From an uncultured Bacteroidales bacterium (lineage in GTDB: Bacteria; Bacteroidota; Bacteroidia; Bacteroidales; F082), in assembly GCA_937902805.1 (NCBI GenBank), contig CALEMB010000201.1, forward strand, positions 1-8,228: a stretch of DNA of 8,228 nt, given 5' to 3'. Position 1 is the first letter of the stretch. The number at the start of each line of letters is the position of its first letter. The notes beneath the pieces were generated by a model, which made no database searches, had not been told where the DNA came from, and saw only the letters and a list, made by a program, of their open reading frames with translations. Both the position numbers and the translations under genes were made by a program. Shown here piece after piece: positions 1 to 5,112 of this stretch.

Positions 1-55
1 CAATTTGGCTTGCGCATAGCGACAATTTGGCGAAAAGCCAAATTGTCGCTATGCT
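1..55 (+). repeat. 55-bp palindrome-bearing repeat, copy A
   Basis: These 55 bases recur identically and in the same orientation at 7711-7765. Positions 14-31 and 37-54 form a perfect 18-bp inverted repeat around the 5-nt loop GAAAA. The 5' part (CAATTTGGC) repeats the core of the left arm, so the right arm could pair with either copy. Copy A is cut by the window start, so its left boundary is unknown. It is followed by TTTTATTA, so it could end a plus-strand transcript entering from the left. Copy B has no T-run, which argues that termination is not the shared role. Confidence 0.9.
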
Positions 56-101
56 TTTATTACATAATAATGTGCTTTATCGTACTTTCGCGCCTTAATT
101 T
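56..101 (+). promoter_or_regulatory. Degenerate promoter-like segment after repeat copy A
   Basis: This stretch aligns without gaps to 7766-7811, where it leads into the 70-residue protein gene. I count 30 of 46 identical positions. The -7-like box here is TACTTTCG (83-90), one base off TAnnTTTG, against TATTTTTG in the other copy. No open reading frame follows closely. It may be a decayed promoter, or a promoter-like stretch carried with the repeat. From 102 to 253 I see no gene. Confidence 0.35.
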
Positions 102-124
102 GCGTGTTTGTGTTGGCGCGGGTT

Positions 125-151
125 CCCCAATTTGCGGGTGTGGGGGCTTTT
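125..151 (+). terminator. Weak candidate terminator in the leading intergenic region
   Basis: CCCCA (125-129) can pair with TGGGG (141-145), followed by GC and a run of six T. An outer 8-bp inverted repeat, GCGGGTTC (118-125) with GAACCCGC (161-168), overlaps it by one base at 125. The stem is only 5 bp and the loop 11 nt, so this is a weak call. Confidence 0.25.
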
Positions 152-230
152 TTGCACGCAGAACCCGCAGAATTTTATGAAGCGCGAGGCGACTGAGTTC
201 ACACTGTTGGATTAAAATTTCACATATAAG

Positions 231-261
231 TTAAATATGTAAGAAAAAAGTATTATCTTTG
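231..261 (+). promoter_or_regulatory. Bacteroidetes-type promoter of the XRE gene
   Basis: TATCTTTG at 254-261 matches the -7 consensus TAnnTTTG exactly. The expected -33 TTTG is not visible; only AT-rich sequence lies 20 bp upstream. A transcript would start near 265-268, leaving a leader of about 70 nt before the ATG at 335. Confidence 0.6.
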
Positions 262-282
262 CAGCGTAAATACCGATTGACA

Positions 283-306
283 ATGAAAGAAGCAAGACCC
301 ATATAG
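283..306 (+). other. Possible 7-codon leader ORF (MKEARPI)
   Basis: An ATG about 16 nt after the expected transcription start opens a 7-codon frame ending in TAG, in a different frame from the XRE gene. No ribosome binding site is visible, and this may be chance. TGACAAT at 278-284 is the inverted complement of ATTGTCA at 329-335, which reaches the first base of the XRE start codon. The leader could therefore fold back on the start site. Confidence 0.18.
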
Positions 307-334
307 GTATAGAAGGAAAAGTGTTTCAATTGTC

Positions 335-622
335 ATGACTAACGATACCGACATAAAAATCTACTCTCCCATCTTGCAGGAGGCGCACGCCTCCATCACT
401 CCGCAGGAACGGGCCTCGTTTGATTTGAACTTCAGTATATCAGAGAGAATCTATCAGATTTTGCAGGAGAAGGGAATGACAAAGCGCGATTTGGCGCGAC
501 TGACGGGTAAGAAAGAATCAGAAGTATCAAGGTGGTTCTCGTTCGGACACAATTTTACCTGTAAAACGATTGCTTTGATACAACTGGCGTTAGGCACTTC
601 CATTATTGAGGTTGCTCAATAA
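335..622 (+). CDS. Small XRE-family HTH regulator, HigA-antitoxin-like
   Basis: A 95-residue protein with a Cro/C1-type helix-turn-helix in its C-terminal half. ERIYQILQEKGMTKRDLARLTG (about 37-58) gives the first helices, and KESEVSRWFSFGHNF (about 60-74) the recognition helix and following turn. The rest (TIALIQLALGTSIIEV) fits the closing helices of the fold. The N-terminal 30 residues are polar. It resembles stand-alone Bacteroidales regulators of the HigA antitoxin type. Such antitoxins normally sit just downstream of a ~100-residue HigB/RelE toxin, but none is present here. The gene has its own promoter (box at 254-261) and ends without a partner before a terminator. GAAGGAAAAG at 312-321 is a loosely placed ribosome binding site. 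It is probably a DNA-binding autoregulator or an orphan antitoxin; the target is unknown. Confidence 0.8.
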   Translation: MTNDTDIKIYSPILQEAHASITPQERASFDLNFSISERIYQILQEKGMTKRDLARLTGKKESEVSRWFSFGHNFTCKTIALIQLALGTSIIEVAQ

Positions 623-748
623 ACAGCCTTCCCCAAGGTGTTTTCCCCACCACCTCCTCCTTCAAATCAGTTTTTTGGCTACTCAGTCCGCCTCGCGCGC
701 ATCGTGCAACAATAAAGAGAATCATTTGAAGATATAACCTCAAAACCC

Positions 749-781
749 AAGGCGGCCATCATCCGATGGTCGCCTTTTTTC
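749..781 (+). terminator. Intrinsic terminator downstream of the XRE gene
   Basis: GGCGGCCATC (751-760) pairs with GATGGTCGCC (765-774), a 10-bp GC-rich stem with one G-U pair and a 4-nt loop, followed by six T. It lies 128 bp past the XRE stop. The gap 623-748 holds no other gene or promoter that I can see, so it most likely ends the XRE transcript. Confidence 0.85.
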
Positions 782-817
782 TGTTGCCAGCCCGCTTGGC
801 GCCTGACTGCCGCTTTG

Positions 818-847
818 CGTCATCGCGAGGCACGAAGCGATCCAGGG
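818..847. repeat. Dispersed repeat of the GTCATTGCGAGG...GAAGCAATCC type
   Basis: CGTCATCGCGAGG (818-830), followed at once by CACGAAGCGATCC and AGGG, is a slightly diverged copy of a short intergenic repeat found in many unrelated bacterial genomes, recognised from memory. It lies in the gene-free stretch between two terminators (782-911), which otherwise shows only GC-rich sequence with small inverted repeats and no gene. Confidence 0.5.
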
Positions 848-911
848 AATCCGTTTCTTAAGGAGTTGGCCCCTGGTTTGCTTCCACCGCGCTCCGCTCG
901 TGGCAGTAACC

Positions 912-942
912 AAAAAAAACGGGGCGGAAAGCTCCGTCCCGT
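912..942 (-). terminator. Intrinsic terminator of the hsp20 gene
   Basis: ACGGGGCGGA (919-928) pairs with TCCGTCCCGT (933-942) through one G-T wobble and a 4-nt loop. Read on the minus strand the stem ends in eight T (A-run 912-919). It lies about 25 bp past the hsp20 stop. The plus strand also has five T after the stem, so it may be bidirectional. Confidence 0.85.
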
Positions 943-966
943 TTTTGGGGTTGTTTCGGCAAGACT

Positions 967-1386
967 TTAGCCGATTTCGATGGTCTGCACAGCCTGCTTC
1001 TTCTCATCGACGGTCACCTTCGGGATGACGATGTCCAAGATGCCGTTTTCGACCTTCGCGCTGATTTGCTCCTTGTGGATGTCGTCAGGCAGCATCACGG
1101 TCTGGCGGAAGTGCTCGACCGAGAACTCGTGGCGCAGGTAGCGCATCTCTTCGTTCTTCTTCTCGTTCTTGGTTTCCTTGACCATCTCAACGACGAGGTT
1201 GCCTTCGGCGTCGATGCTCAACTTGACATCTTCCTTGGTGAGGCCAGGGATGCAGAGTTCGAGCTTGTAGTTGTCCTTCGTCTCCATGATGTTCATGCGA
1301 GGGGTTGAATAAGTCGTGTCGTTCCAGTTCATCAGTTCGTTGAACAGCGTAGGCATGAAGTCTTGATTTCTTCTAGTTACTAACAT
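967..1386 (-). CDS. Small heat-shock protein, Hsp20/alpha-crystallin family
   Basis: A 139-residue cytoplasmic holdase chaperone that would bind unfolding proteins without ATP and hand them to DnaK/ClpB-type refolding systems. The alpha-crystallin domain spans about residues 28-124. It starts at PRMNIMETKDNY, carries CIPGLTKEDVKL (45-56) and the beta-strand YLRHEFSVEHFRQTVMLP (83-100), and ends in the signature NGILDIVIPK (114-123). The short N-terminal arm and C-terminal IEI (136-138), the I-x-I oligomerisation motif, make it a complete family member of normal length. AGGAG (1396-1400 on the opposite strand) lies 9 nt before the ATG and supports this start. The 5' leader is strongly A-rich. 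No exact -7 box is visible; CATTTTTG at 1607-1614 (minus) is the nearest. It is monocistronic, with its own terminator. Confidence 0.95.
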   Translation of the reverse strand: MLVTRRNQDFMPTLFNELMNWNDTTYSTPRMNIMETKDNYKLELCIPGLTKEDVKLSIDAEGNLVVEMVKETKNEKKNEEMRYLRHEFSVEHFRQTVMLPDDIHKEQISAKVENGILDIVIPKVTVDEKKQAVQTIEIG

Positions 1387-1464
1387 GGTTTTGATCTCCT
1401 ATTTTTTATTGTTGTTGAATTGTTGATTGTTTATTCGTTTAATTGTTTAATCGTTGTTGGTTGA

Positions 1465-1488
1465 GGTCCCTGAGCCTGTCGAAGGGCC
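1465..1488. repeat. Dispersed repeat of the CCTGAGCCTGTCGAAGGG type
   Basis: The core CCTGAGCCTGTCGAAGGG (1469-1486) is a near-exact copy of a short intergenic repeat common across many bacterial phyla, recognised from memory. GTCCC (1466-1470) and GGGAC (1495-1499) flank it as an inverted repeat. A further hairpin, GTCCGA (1505-1510) with TCGGAC (1519-1524), follows. The rest of the 384-bp gap 1387-1770 holds the hsp20 leader, two 12-bp direct repeats, a palindrome and the MFS promoter, but no gene. Confidence 0.6.
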
Positions 1489-1584
1489 GACCTTGGGACT
1501 TTCTGTCCGACCTTTCGTTCGGACGACTCCATCTAGTCAAATTCTTTGCCAAGGCCAAGAATGGGTCAAAAACCGTGTTTTTGC

Positions 1585-1648
1585 TGACAAAATTTCTTGT
1601 TTTTGGCAAAAATGTATAAATTATAATTGTTTTTTATGACAAAATTTC
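1585..1648. repeat. Two 12-bp direct repeats, TGACAAAATTTC
   Basis: TGACAAAATTTC occurs at 1585-1596 and 1637-1648, exactly 52 bp apart, about five helical turns, between the divergently transcribed hsp20 and MFS genes. The spacing on one DNA face would suit a dimeric or looping regulator, but the surrounding sequence is AT-rich and chance is possible. On the minus strand each copy supplies TTTTG, a -33-like element for hsp20. Confidence 0.4.
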
Positions 1649-1665
1649 CGAAAACAACGGTTTCC

Positions 1666-1701
1666 AATTGTAGAGACACAATGCTTTGCGTTTCTACAAT
1701 T
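1666..1701 (+). repeat. TTGTAGAGAC...GTTTCTACAA palindromic repeat
   Basis: Positions 1666-1681 pair with 1686-1701 around a 4-nt loop: 16 positions with one mismatch (1678/1689) and one G-T pair. The family (TAGAGACGCA...TGCGTCTCTA) is a known kind of dispersed intergenic palindrome. A partial relative lies at 2976-2999 and another inside the EamA gene at 4907-4930. It ends 38 bp before the MFS -7 box. Confidence 0.8.
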
Positions 1702-1724
1702 TTAGCCGTGAATAAAGGGGACGG

Positions 1725-1747
1725 TTTGTCATTATTCCGTACTTTTG
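1725..1747 (+). promoter_or_regulatory. Promoter of the MFS gene
   Basis: TACTTTTG at 1740-1747 matches TAnnTTTG and is followed by CA, as is common for this promoter class. TTTGTC at 1725-1730 lies only 11 bp upstream, closer than the usual ~20 bp to a -33 element, yet the same TTGTC-9 nt-box arrangement recurs before the gene at 3066. The transcript would begin around 1751, giving a leader of about 20 nt. Confidence 0.7.
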
Positions 1748-1770
1748 CAGCCCGATAACGAGCCGAAATC

Positions 1771-2964
1771 ATGGAAGAAAAGCTTTTCAATAAGAATTAC
1801 CTGTGCCTTTGTGCAGCTAATTTCTTGTTTTTCTTTTCGTTCTACCTGCTGCTGCCAGTGTTGCCTTTCTTCATCATGGAGAAATACCAGGCAGGCAATG
1901 CGGTGATTGGCACGGTCATTTCTTGTTATACGCTGGCTACTTTGGTGGTGCGTCCTTTCTCTGGCTACATGATGGACACCTTCAAGCGCAAACCTTTGTA
2001 TCTCTTGGCGTTGTCCATTTTTACTGCAGTGTTTGTGGGTTATCTGTTCGCTGCCACCATCACTATTTTGATTATCATTCGTGTTGTACATGGTTTCGCT
2101 TTCGGCCTCACCTCTGTGGGTGGCAACACTTTGGTTATCGATGTGGTGCCGTCAGAGCATAGGGGAGAAGGTATCGGCTATTATGGCGTGGCCAACAATA
2201 TCGCTATGGCGGTTGGCCCGATGACGGGATTGTTTGTTTACGAGCATTTCAGCTTTAATGCCATCTTTTTGGGTTGTATGGGTTGTAGCTTGTTGGCGGC
2301 TTTGTTTGCCTCGAGGATTCAGACTAAGGTGCGGCCACCCGTCAAGCGTCCGCCCATCTCCTTGGACCGTTTCATATTAATTAAAGGTCTGTTGGCGGGT
2401 ATTTCTTTTACCTTGTTGGCCTTCGCCTATGGACAAATCTCGAATTACATTGCCCTCTATGCCAAAGAGATGGGCCTGACCATCAGCAGCGGATTGTTCT
2501 TCTCGGTGTATGCCGTCGGCCTGATTGCTTCGCGCTTGTTTGCGGGTAAGATGGTGGACAAGGGCAAGGTGACGCAAACCATCGCCTTAGGTCTGGGTAT
2601 CGTCGTTTTGGCTATGTTCGGACTGGGTATGTGCCATCATTGCAACGCCTTGGGCACGGACTACACGGCTGTAGCGTTCCTGTTGATTGCCTTGTGCTGT
2701 GGCTTGGGCTTTGGTTTGGCTTTCCCCTCGTTCAATGCCTTGTTCATCAATCTGGGCACCAATGCGCAACGTGGCACAGCCACGTCTACCTATTTGACTA
2801 CATGGGATTTGGGTCTGGGTATCGGTATTTTCTCGGGTGGTATGTTGGCTGAGCATTTCTCGTTCTCGGCGGCTTACCTGGTGGCTTCAGCCTCGGTACT
2901 GGTGTCGCTCATCTTCTTTGTCGTCGTTGTAACGCCACATTATCATAGAAATAAATTACGTTAA
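1771..2964 (+). CDS. MFS family transporter (likely efflux permease)
   Basis: A 397-residue inner-membrane protein with about 12 hydrophobic segments in two halves, the normal size and plan of the major facilitator superfamily (MFS_1). The family signature between helices 2 and 3 reads RPFSGYMMDTFKRKP (61-75), with the conserved Gly65 and Asp69. A second, weaker copy in the C-terminal half reads ASRLFAGKMVDKGKV, with a basic cytoplasmic loop before it (QTKVRPPVKRPP). It resembles the arabinose-efflux/drug-efflux group of proton-coupled exporters. The substrate cannot be read from sequence. The start is set by the promoter box 24 bp upstream; no Shine-Dalgarno is seen, which is normal in Bacteroidetes. 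It is monocistronic: the next gene has its own promoter 72 bp past the stop. No obvious terminator follows. Confidence 0.92.
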   Translation: MEEKLFNKNYLCLCAANFLFFFSFYLLLPVLPFFIMEKYQAGNAVIGTVISCYTLATLVVRPFSGYMMDTFKRKPLYLLALSIFTAVFVGYLFAATITILIIIRVVHGFAFGLTSVGGNTLVIDVVPSEHRGEGIGYYGVANNIAMAVGPMTGLFVYEHFSFNAIFLGCMGCSLLAALFASRIQTKVRPPVKRPPISLDRFILIKGLLAGISFTLLAFAYGQISNYIALYAKEMGLTISSGLFFSVYAVGLIASRLFAGKMVDKGKVTQTIALGLGIVVLAMFGLGMCHHCNALGTDYTAVAFLLIALCCGLGFGLAFPSFNALFINLGTNAQRGTATSTYLTTWDLGLGIGIFSGGMLAEHFSFSAAYLVASASVLVSLIFFVVVVTPHYHRNKLR

Positions 2965-2975
2965 CCGATATTCGT

Positions 2976-2999
2976 GACGCAATCATTGTGTCTCTACAA
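2976..2999 (+). repeat. Partial copy of the TAGAGAC-type palindrome
   Basis: GACGCAAT (2976-2983) and ATTGTGTC (2985-2992) form a short inverted repeat continuing into TCTACAA (2993-2999), the right arm of the element at 1666-1701. The left outer arm is missing. It starts 12 bp after the MFS stop and ends 36 bp before the next promoter box. Confidence 0.6.
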
Positions 3000-3021
3000 A
3001 TTAACCATGAATAGGGGCGCG

Positions 3022-3043
3022 TTGTCGTTTTTTTCTATTTTTG
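3022..3043 (+). promoter_or_regulatory. Promoter of the secreted EEP protein gene
   Basis: TATTTTTG at 3036-3043 matches TAnnTTTG and is followed by CA. TTGTC at 3022-3026 stands 9 nt before the box, exactly as at the MFS promoter. The region 2994-3043 is similar to 1694-1747 over its whole length. The leader is about 18 nt. Confidence 0.7.
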
Positions 3044-3065
3044 CATCAATAAAATCCTGATTCCT

Positions 3066-4028
3066 ATGAAAAAACTCCTTCTCTTTGCCTTGCTTTTGGC
3101 AACTTTGACCCTTTCCGCCCAAGAAATGCTGGTCGGCTCCTACAATATCCGCTATAAAAACTGGAACGACAGCGTGCAGGGTGAAATGTGGCCCAAGCGC
3201 TGCCAGGTTATCTGTGATCAAGTGAACTTCATGGCGCCCGACATCTTCGGTACACAAGAGGTGCTGTACGAACAACTTGTCGACATGCAGAATGCTCTTG
3301 ATGGCTACGACTTCATCGGCATCGGGCGCGACGACGGCAAGCATGCTGGCGAACACGAGGCTATCTTCTATAAGAAAGACAAACTCGTTCTCCTCGACCA
3401 CGGCGACTTCTGGCTGAGTGAGACCCCCGACAAGCCCGGCTTGGGTTGGGATGCTGTCTGCTTCCGCATCTGCACCTGGGGCAAGTTTGCCGTGAAGCCC
3501 CAGAAGGAAGCGCGCCAAGGTCTTTTTAATCGTAGGAAGAAAGCGCCGATGCAGGAGTTCTATTACTTCAACCTCCACATGGACCATGTCGGCGTGGTGG
3601 CGCGTCGTGAGGCTGCCAAACTCGTTGTGCAAAAGATCCGTGAAATTGCACAGGGGCAGCCCGTTATCCTCACAGGCGACTTCAACGTGGACCAAACCAA
3701 TGAAATCTACACCATTTTCACCCAGTCGGGGCTGCTGAAGGATTCGTATGATGCCGCACGCATCCGCTTCGCAGAGAATGGCACGTTCAATAATTTTAAG
3801 ACAAATTATTACACCACAAGCCGCATCGATCATGTGTTTGTGTCGCCCGCCACGCATGTCGAGGCATACGGTGTGCTGACCGACAGCTACTGGACACCTG
3901 ACGATACGGATGAAGCCCTCAAGGCCTCCGATGCTCCCCAAGAGATTTCGTTCGATGATCACATCCGCCGTAATCCCTCGGACCATTATCCAGTGTTCGT
4001 AAAGTTGAAAATAGGTGTTGAGAAGTGA
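3066..4028 (+). CDS. Secreted endonuclease/exonuclease/phosphatase-family protein
   Basis: A 320-residue metal-dependent phosphodiesterase-fold protein of the EEP superfamily, the DNase I-like/APE1-like fold. Residues 1-18 are a Sec signal peptide (MKKLLLFALLLATLTLSA, cut before Gln19) with no lipobox cysteine, so a soluble periplasmic or secreted protein is expected. All superfamily catalytic positions are present: Asn27 in SYNIR, Glu65 in GTQEV, His171 in NLHMDH, Asp205 and Asn207 in TGDFNV, Asp255 in SRIDHVF, and Asp306-His307 in PSDHYPV. The enzyme should therefore be active with Mg2+ or a similar metal. Substrates in this family include DNA, RNA, phospholipid headgroups and inositol phosphates, and the sequence does not decide among them. 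A basic insertion (about 144-160, QKEARQGLFNRRKKAP) precedes the His171 motif. It has its own promoter, and the next downstream terminator is at 4152-4186. Confidence 0.92.
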   Translation: MKKLLLFALLLATLTLSAQEMLVGSYNIRYKNWNDSVQGEMWPKRCQVICDQVNFMAPDIFGTQEVLYEQLVDMQNALDGYDFIGIGRDDGKHAGEHEAIFYKKDKLVLLDHGDFWLSETPDKPGLGWDAVCFRICTWGKFAVKPQKEARQGLFNRRKKAPMQEFYYFNLHMDHVGVVARREAAKLVVQKIREIAQGQPVILTGDFNVDQTNEIYTIFTQSGLLKDSYDAARIRFAENGTFNNFKTNYYTTSRIDHVFVSPATHVEAYGVLTDSYWTPDDTDEALKASDAPQEISFDDHIRRNPSDHYPVFVKLKIGVEK

Positions 4029-4047
4029 AAAAAGTTTGCGAAAGAGG

Positions 4048-4075
4048 TTGCATAAAGAAAAAAGTTGTATTTTTG
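4048..4075 (+). promoter_or_regulatory. Strong Bacteroidetes-type promoter with no ORF behind it
   Basis: TTG at 4048-4050 and TATTTTTG at 4068-4075 are separated by 17 nt, with GCAACG following the box. This is one of the best -33/-7 pairs in the window. It lies 20 bp after the EEP stop codon and points at a 75-bp gap before the convergent EamA gene. Transcription would start near 4079. Confidence 0.6.
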
Positions 4076-4078
4076 CAA

Positions 4079-4186
4079 CGTCAATCAGAGGAATTCGCTG
4101 AAAGGATGACAACCTTTATGGTCATTTGACCGTTTCGAGCCTCACAAATACAAGCCGTTACTGTTCAGTGGCGGCTTTGTTTTTTT
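4079..4186 (+). ncRNA. Candidate small RNA, about 108 nt
   Basis: The interval is bounded by a good promoter (box 4068-4075) and an intrinsic terminator (4152-4186). It contains no credible gene, only the 7-codon frame MTTFMVI at 4106-4129. AAAGG (4101-4105) can pair with CCTTT (4113-4117), and ATGAC (4106-4110) with GTCAT (4121-4125). The two pairings interleave, giving either a compact knot or two alternative hairpins. I do not recognise it as SRP RNA, 6S, tmRNA or a known riboswitch. The 3' end is antisense to the last codons of the EamA gene. It could instead be a leader whose gene was lost, or just the 3' end of the EEP transcript. Confidence 0.4.
4152..4186 (+). terminator. Intrinsic terminator for the EEP/small-RNA transcript
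   Basis: AAGCCGTTACTG (4152-4163) pairs with CAGTGGCGGCTT (4166-4177) over 12 positions with two G-T pairs, followed by TGTTTTTTT. The 2-nt gap means the top of the stem probably opens. It overlaps the last codons of the EamA gene on the other strand. On the minus strand no T-run follows, so it serves the plus strand. Confidence 0.8.
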
Positions 4187-5112
4187 CTGGTATTTGTGGA
4201 ACAGTTATGCAGTATTGTTTCACTAATAGTCTGCAGCACTACCGAAACAATAATCAGCGCGATGCCGATGCAGAACGAGAAATTCAGCTCCTTGTACTCG
4301 CTGAAGATGAACATGGAGAGGATGATGCTGTAAACTGGCTCCAGGTTGTAGGTCAGGTTGACGGTGAAAGCGGGAATCTTCTGCAACACGATGATTTGCA
4401 GCAGGCAGAGGCCAATGGTGCAAACCACTACCATAAAGGCCAGATAAGGATAATCCATACCGACGGGATAAAGCCGCCCGACGGGGATGAACATATTATA
4501 TATGGGTATCAGGCAGCTCAGGCCGATGAGGCCGCCGATCATCTCCCATAGCAGCATGTTTTTGACCTCGTAGTGCTTGCCGACGCGCTGGTTGGCGATG
4601 GCGAAGAGGGCATACAAGGCCGACGAGACCACACCCAGAACAATGCCCAAACGATAACGAGCGTCGAATTGGAAAATCAGGTAGATGCCGAGGATGGTCA
4701 GCAGGCTGAACAGAAATTCACGGCCTGAGAAATTGTGTTTGTTGATGATGGGTTCAAACAAGGCGGTGAAAAACCCCACCAAAGAGAAACACACCACCCC
4801 GATGCTGACATTGGAGGCCTTGATGGAGGCATAGAAAAACACCCAATGCAGGCACAACAGCATTCCCACGCCGCCCATCTGCACAATGTCCCTGAATTTG
4901 TACCGCTGTAGGGACGCACCGCGTGCGTCCGTTTTGTGTGCGTCCGCCCCACGCCGTTTCGATACCCGCAAAAACACCCACATAATCACCGCCGCCGCAG
5001 CCATGCGCCACCACACCAATATGGCCGAATCCAAGGTGATGAGTCGCCCCAATACGCCCGTGAAGCCGGCGATGAACACGGAGAGGTGGAGTAGGAGGTA
5101 GTCTTTTTTCAT
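4165..5112 (-). CDS. EamA/DMT-family permease with a repeat-encoded loop
   Basis: A 315-residue inner-membrane protein with about ten hydrophobic helices arranged as two EamA repeats, the usual size of drug/metabolite transporters. Recognisable family features are WWRM (34-37) in helix 2, LHWVFFYASIKASNVSIGVV (88-107) around helices 3-4, FFTALFEPIIN before the mid-loop, and LTYNLEPVYSIILS in the second repeat. The substrate is unknown; homologues export amino acids or other metabolites. The start codon overlaps the stop of the methyltransferase gene (ATGA, 5109-5112), so it is the second gene of a coupled operon. The loop after helix 2, about residues 53-69 (RRGADAHKTDARGASLQ), is hydrophilic and is encoded by a palindromic repeat (4907-4930 and flank), probably an in-frame insertion. 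The C-terminal tail (NTRKKQSRH) overlaps the converging terminator. Confidence 0.9.
   Translation of the reverse strand: MKKDYLLLHLSVFIAGFTGVLGRLITLDSAILVWWRMAAAAVIMWVFLRVSKRRGADAHKTDARGASLQRYKFRDIVQMGGVGMLLCLHWVFFYASIKASNVSIGVVCFSLVGFFTALFEPIINKHNFSGREFLFSLLTILGIYLIFQFDARYRLGIVLGVVSSALYALFAIANQRVGKHYEVKNMLLWEMIGGLIGLSCLIPIYNMFIPVGRLYPVGMDYPYLAFMVVVCTIGLCLLQIIVLQKIPAFTVNLTYNLEPVYSIILSMFIFSEYKELNFSFCIGIALIIVSVVLQTISETILHNCSTNTRKKQSRH
4907..4945 (-). repeat. Palindromic repeat inside the EamA coding sequence
   Basis: GGACGCAC (4912-4919) and GTGCGTCC (4923-4930) are a perfect 8-bp inverted repeat around CGC, preceded by TGTAG (4907-4911), the outer arm of the GTAGGGACGCAC type. A further GTGTGCGTCC lies at 4936-4945. 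The sequence belongs to the same broad class of dispersed palindrome as 1666-1701. It sits in frame in the short loop between transmembrane helices 2 and 3 of the permease. Confidence 0.65.

Noticed and set aside
150..215. Possible decayed copy of the 70-residue gene after repeat copy A
   Set aside because: Short matches (a CAGAAC..CCCGCA..TTTATGAA order, as in 7870-7900) exist, but need several gaps and are too short to separate from chance.
1454..1790. Short open frames on both strands in the hsp20-MFS gap
   Set aside because: They cross dispersed repeats and a palindrome, have no ribosome binding site and encode no recognisable domain.
2994..4112. A 372-codon open frame on the minus strand opposite the EEP gene
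   Set aside because: It is a shadow of the EEP coding frame, whose signal peptide and complete catalytic motifs are unmistakable; the minus frame has no promoter and no recognisable domain.
4126..4551. A 141-codon plus-strand frame starting beside the candidate small RNA
   Set aside because: It starts at TTG, runs through the terminator at 4152-4186 and is antisense to the EamA gene; the product is low-complexity and polar, as expected of a shadow.
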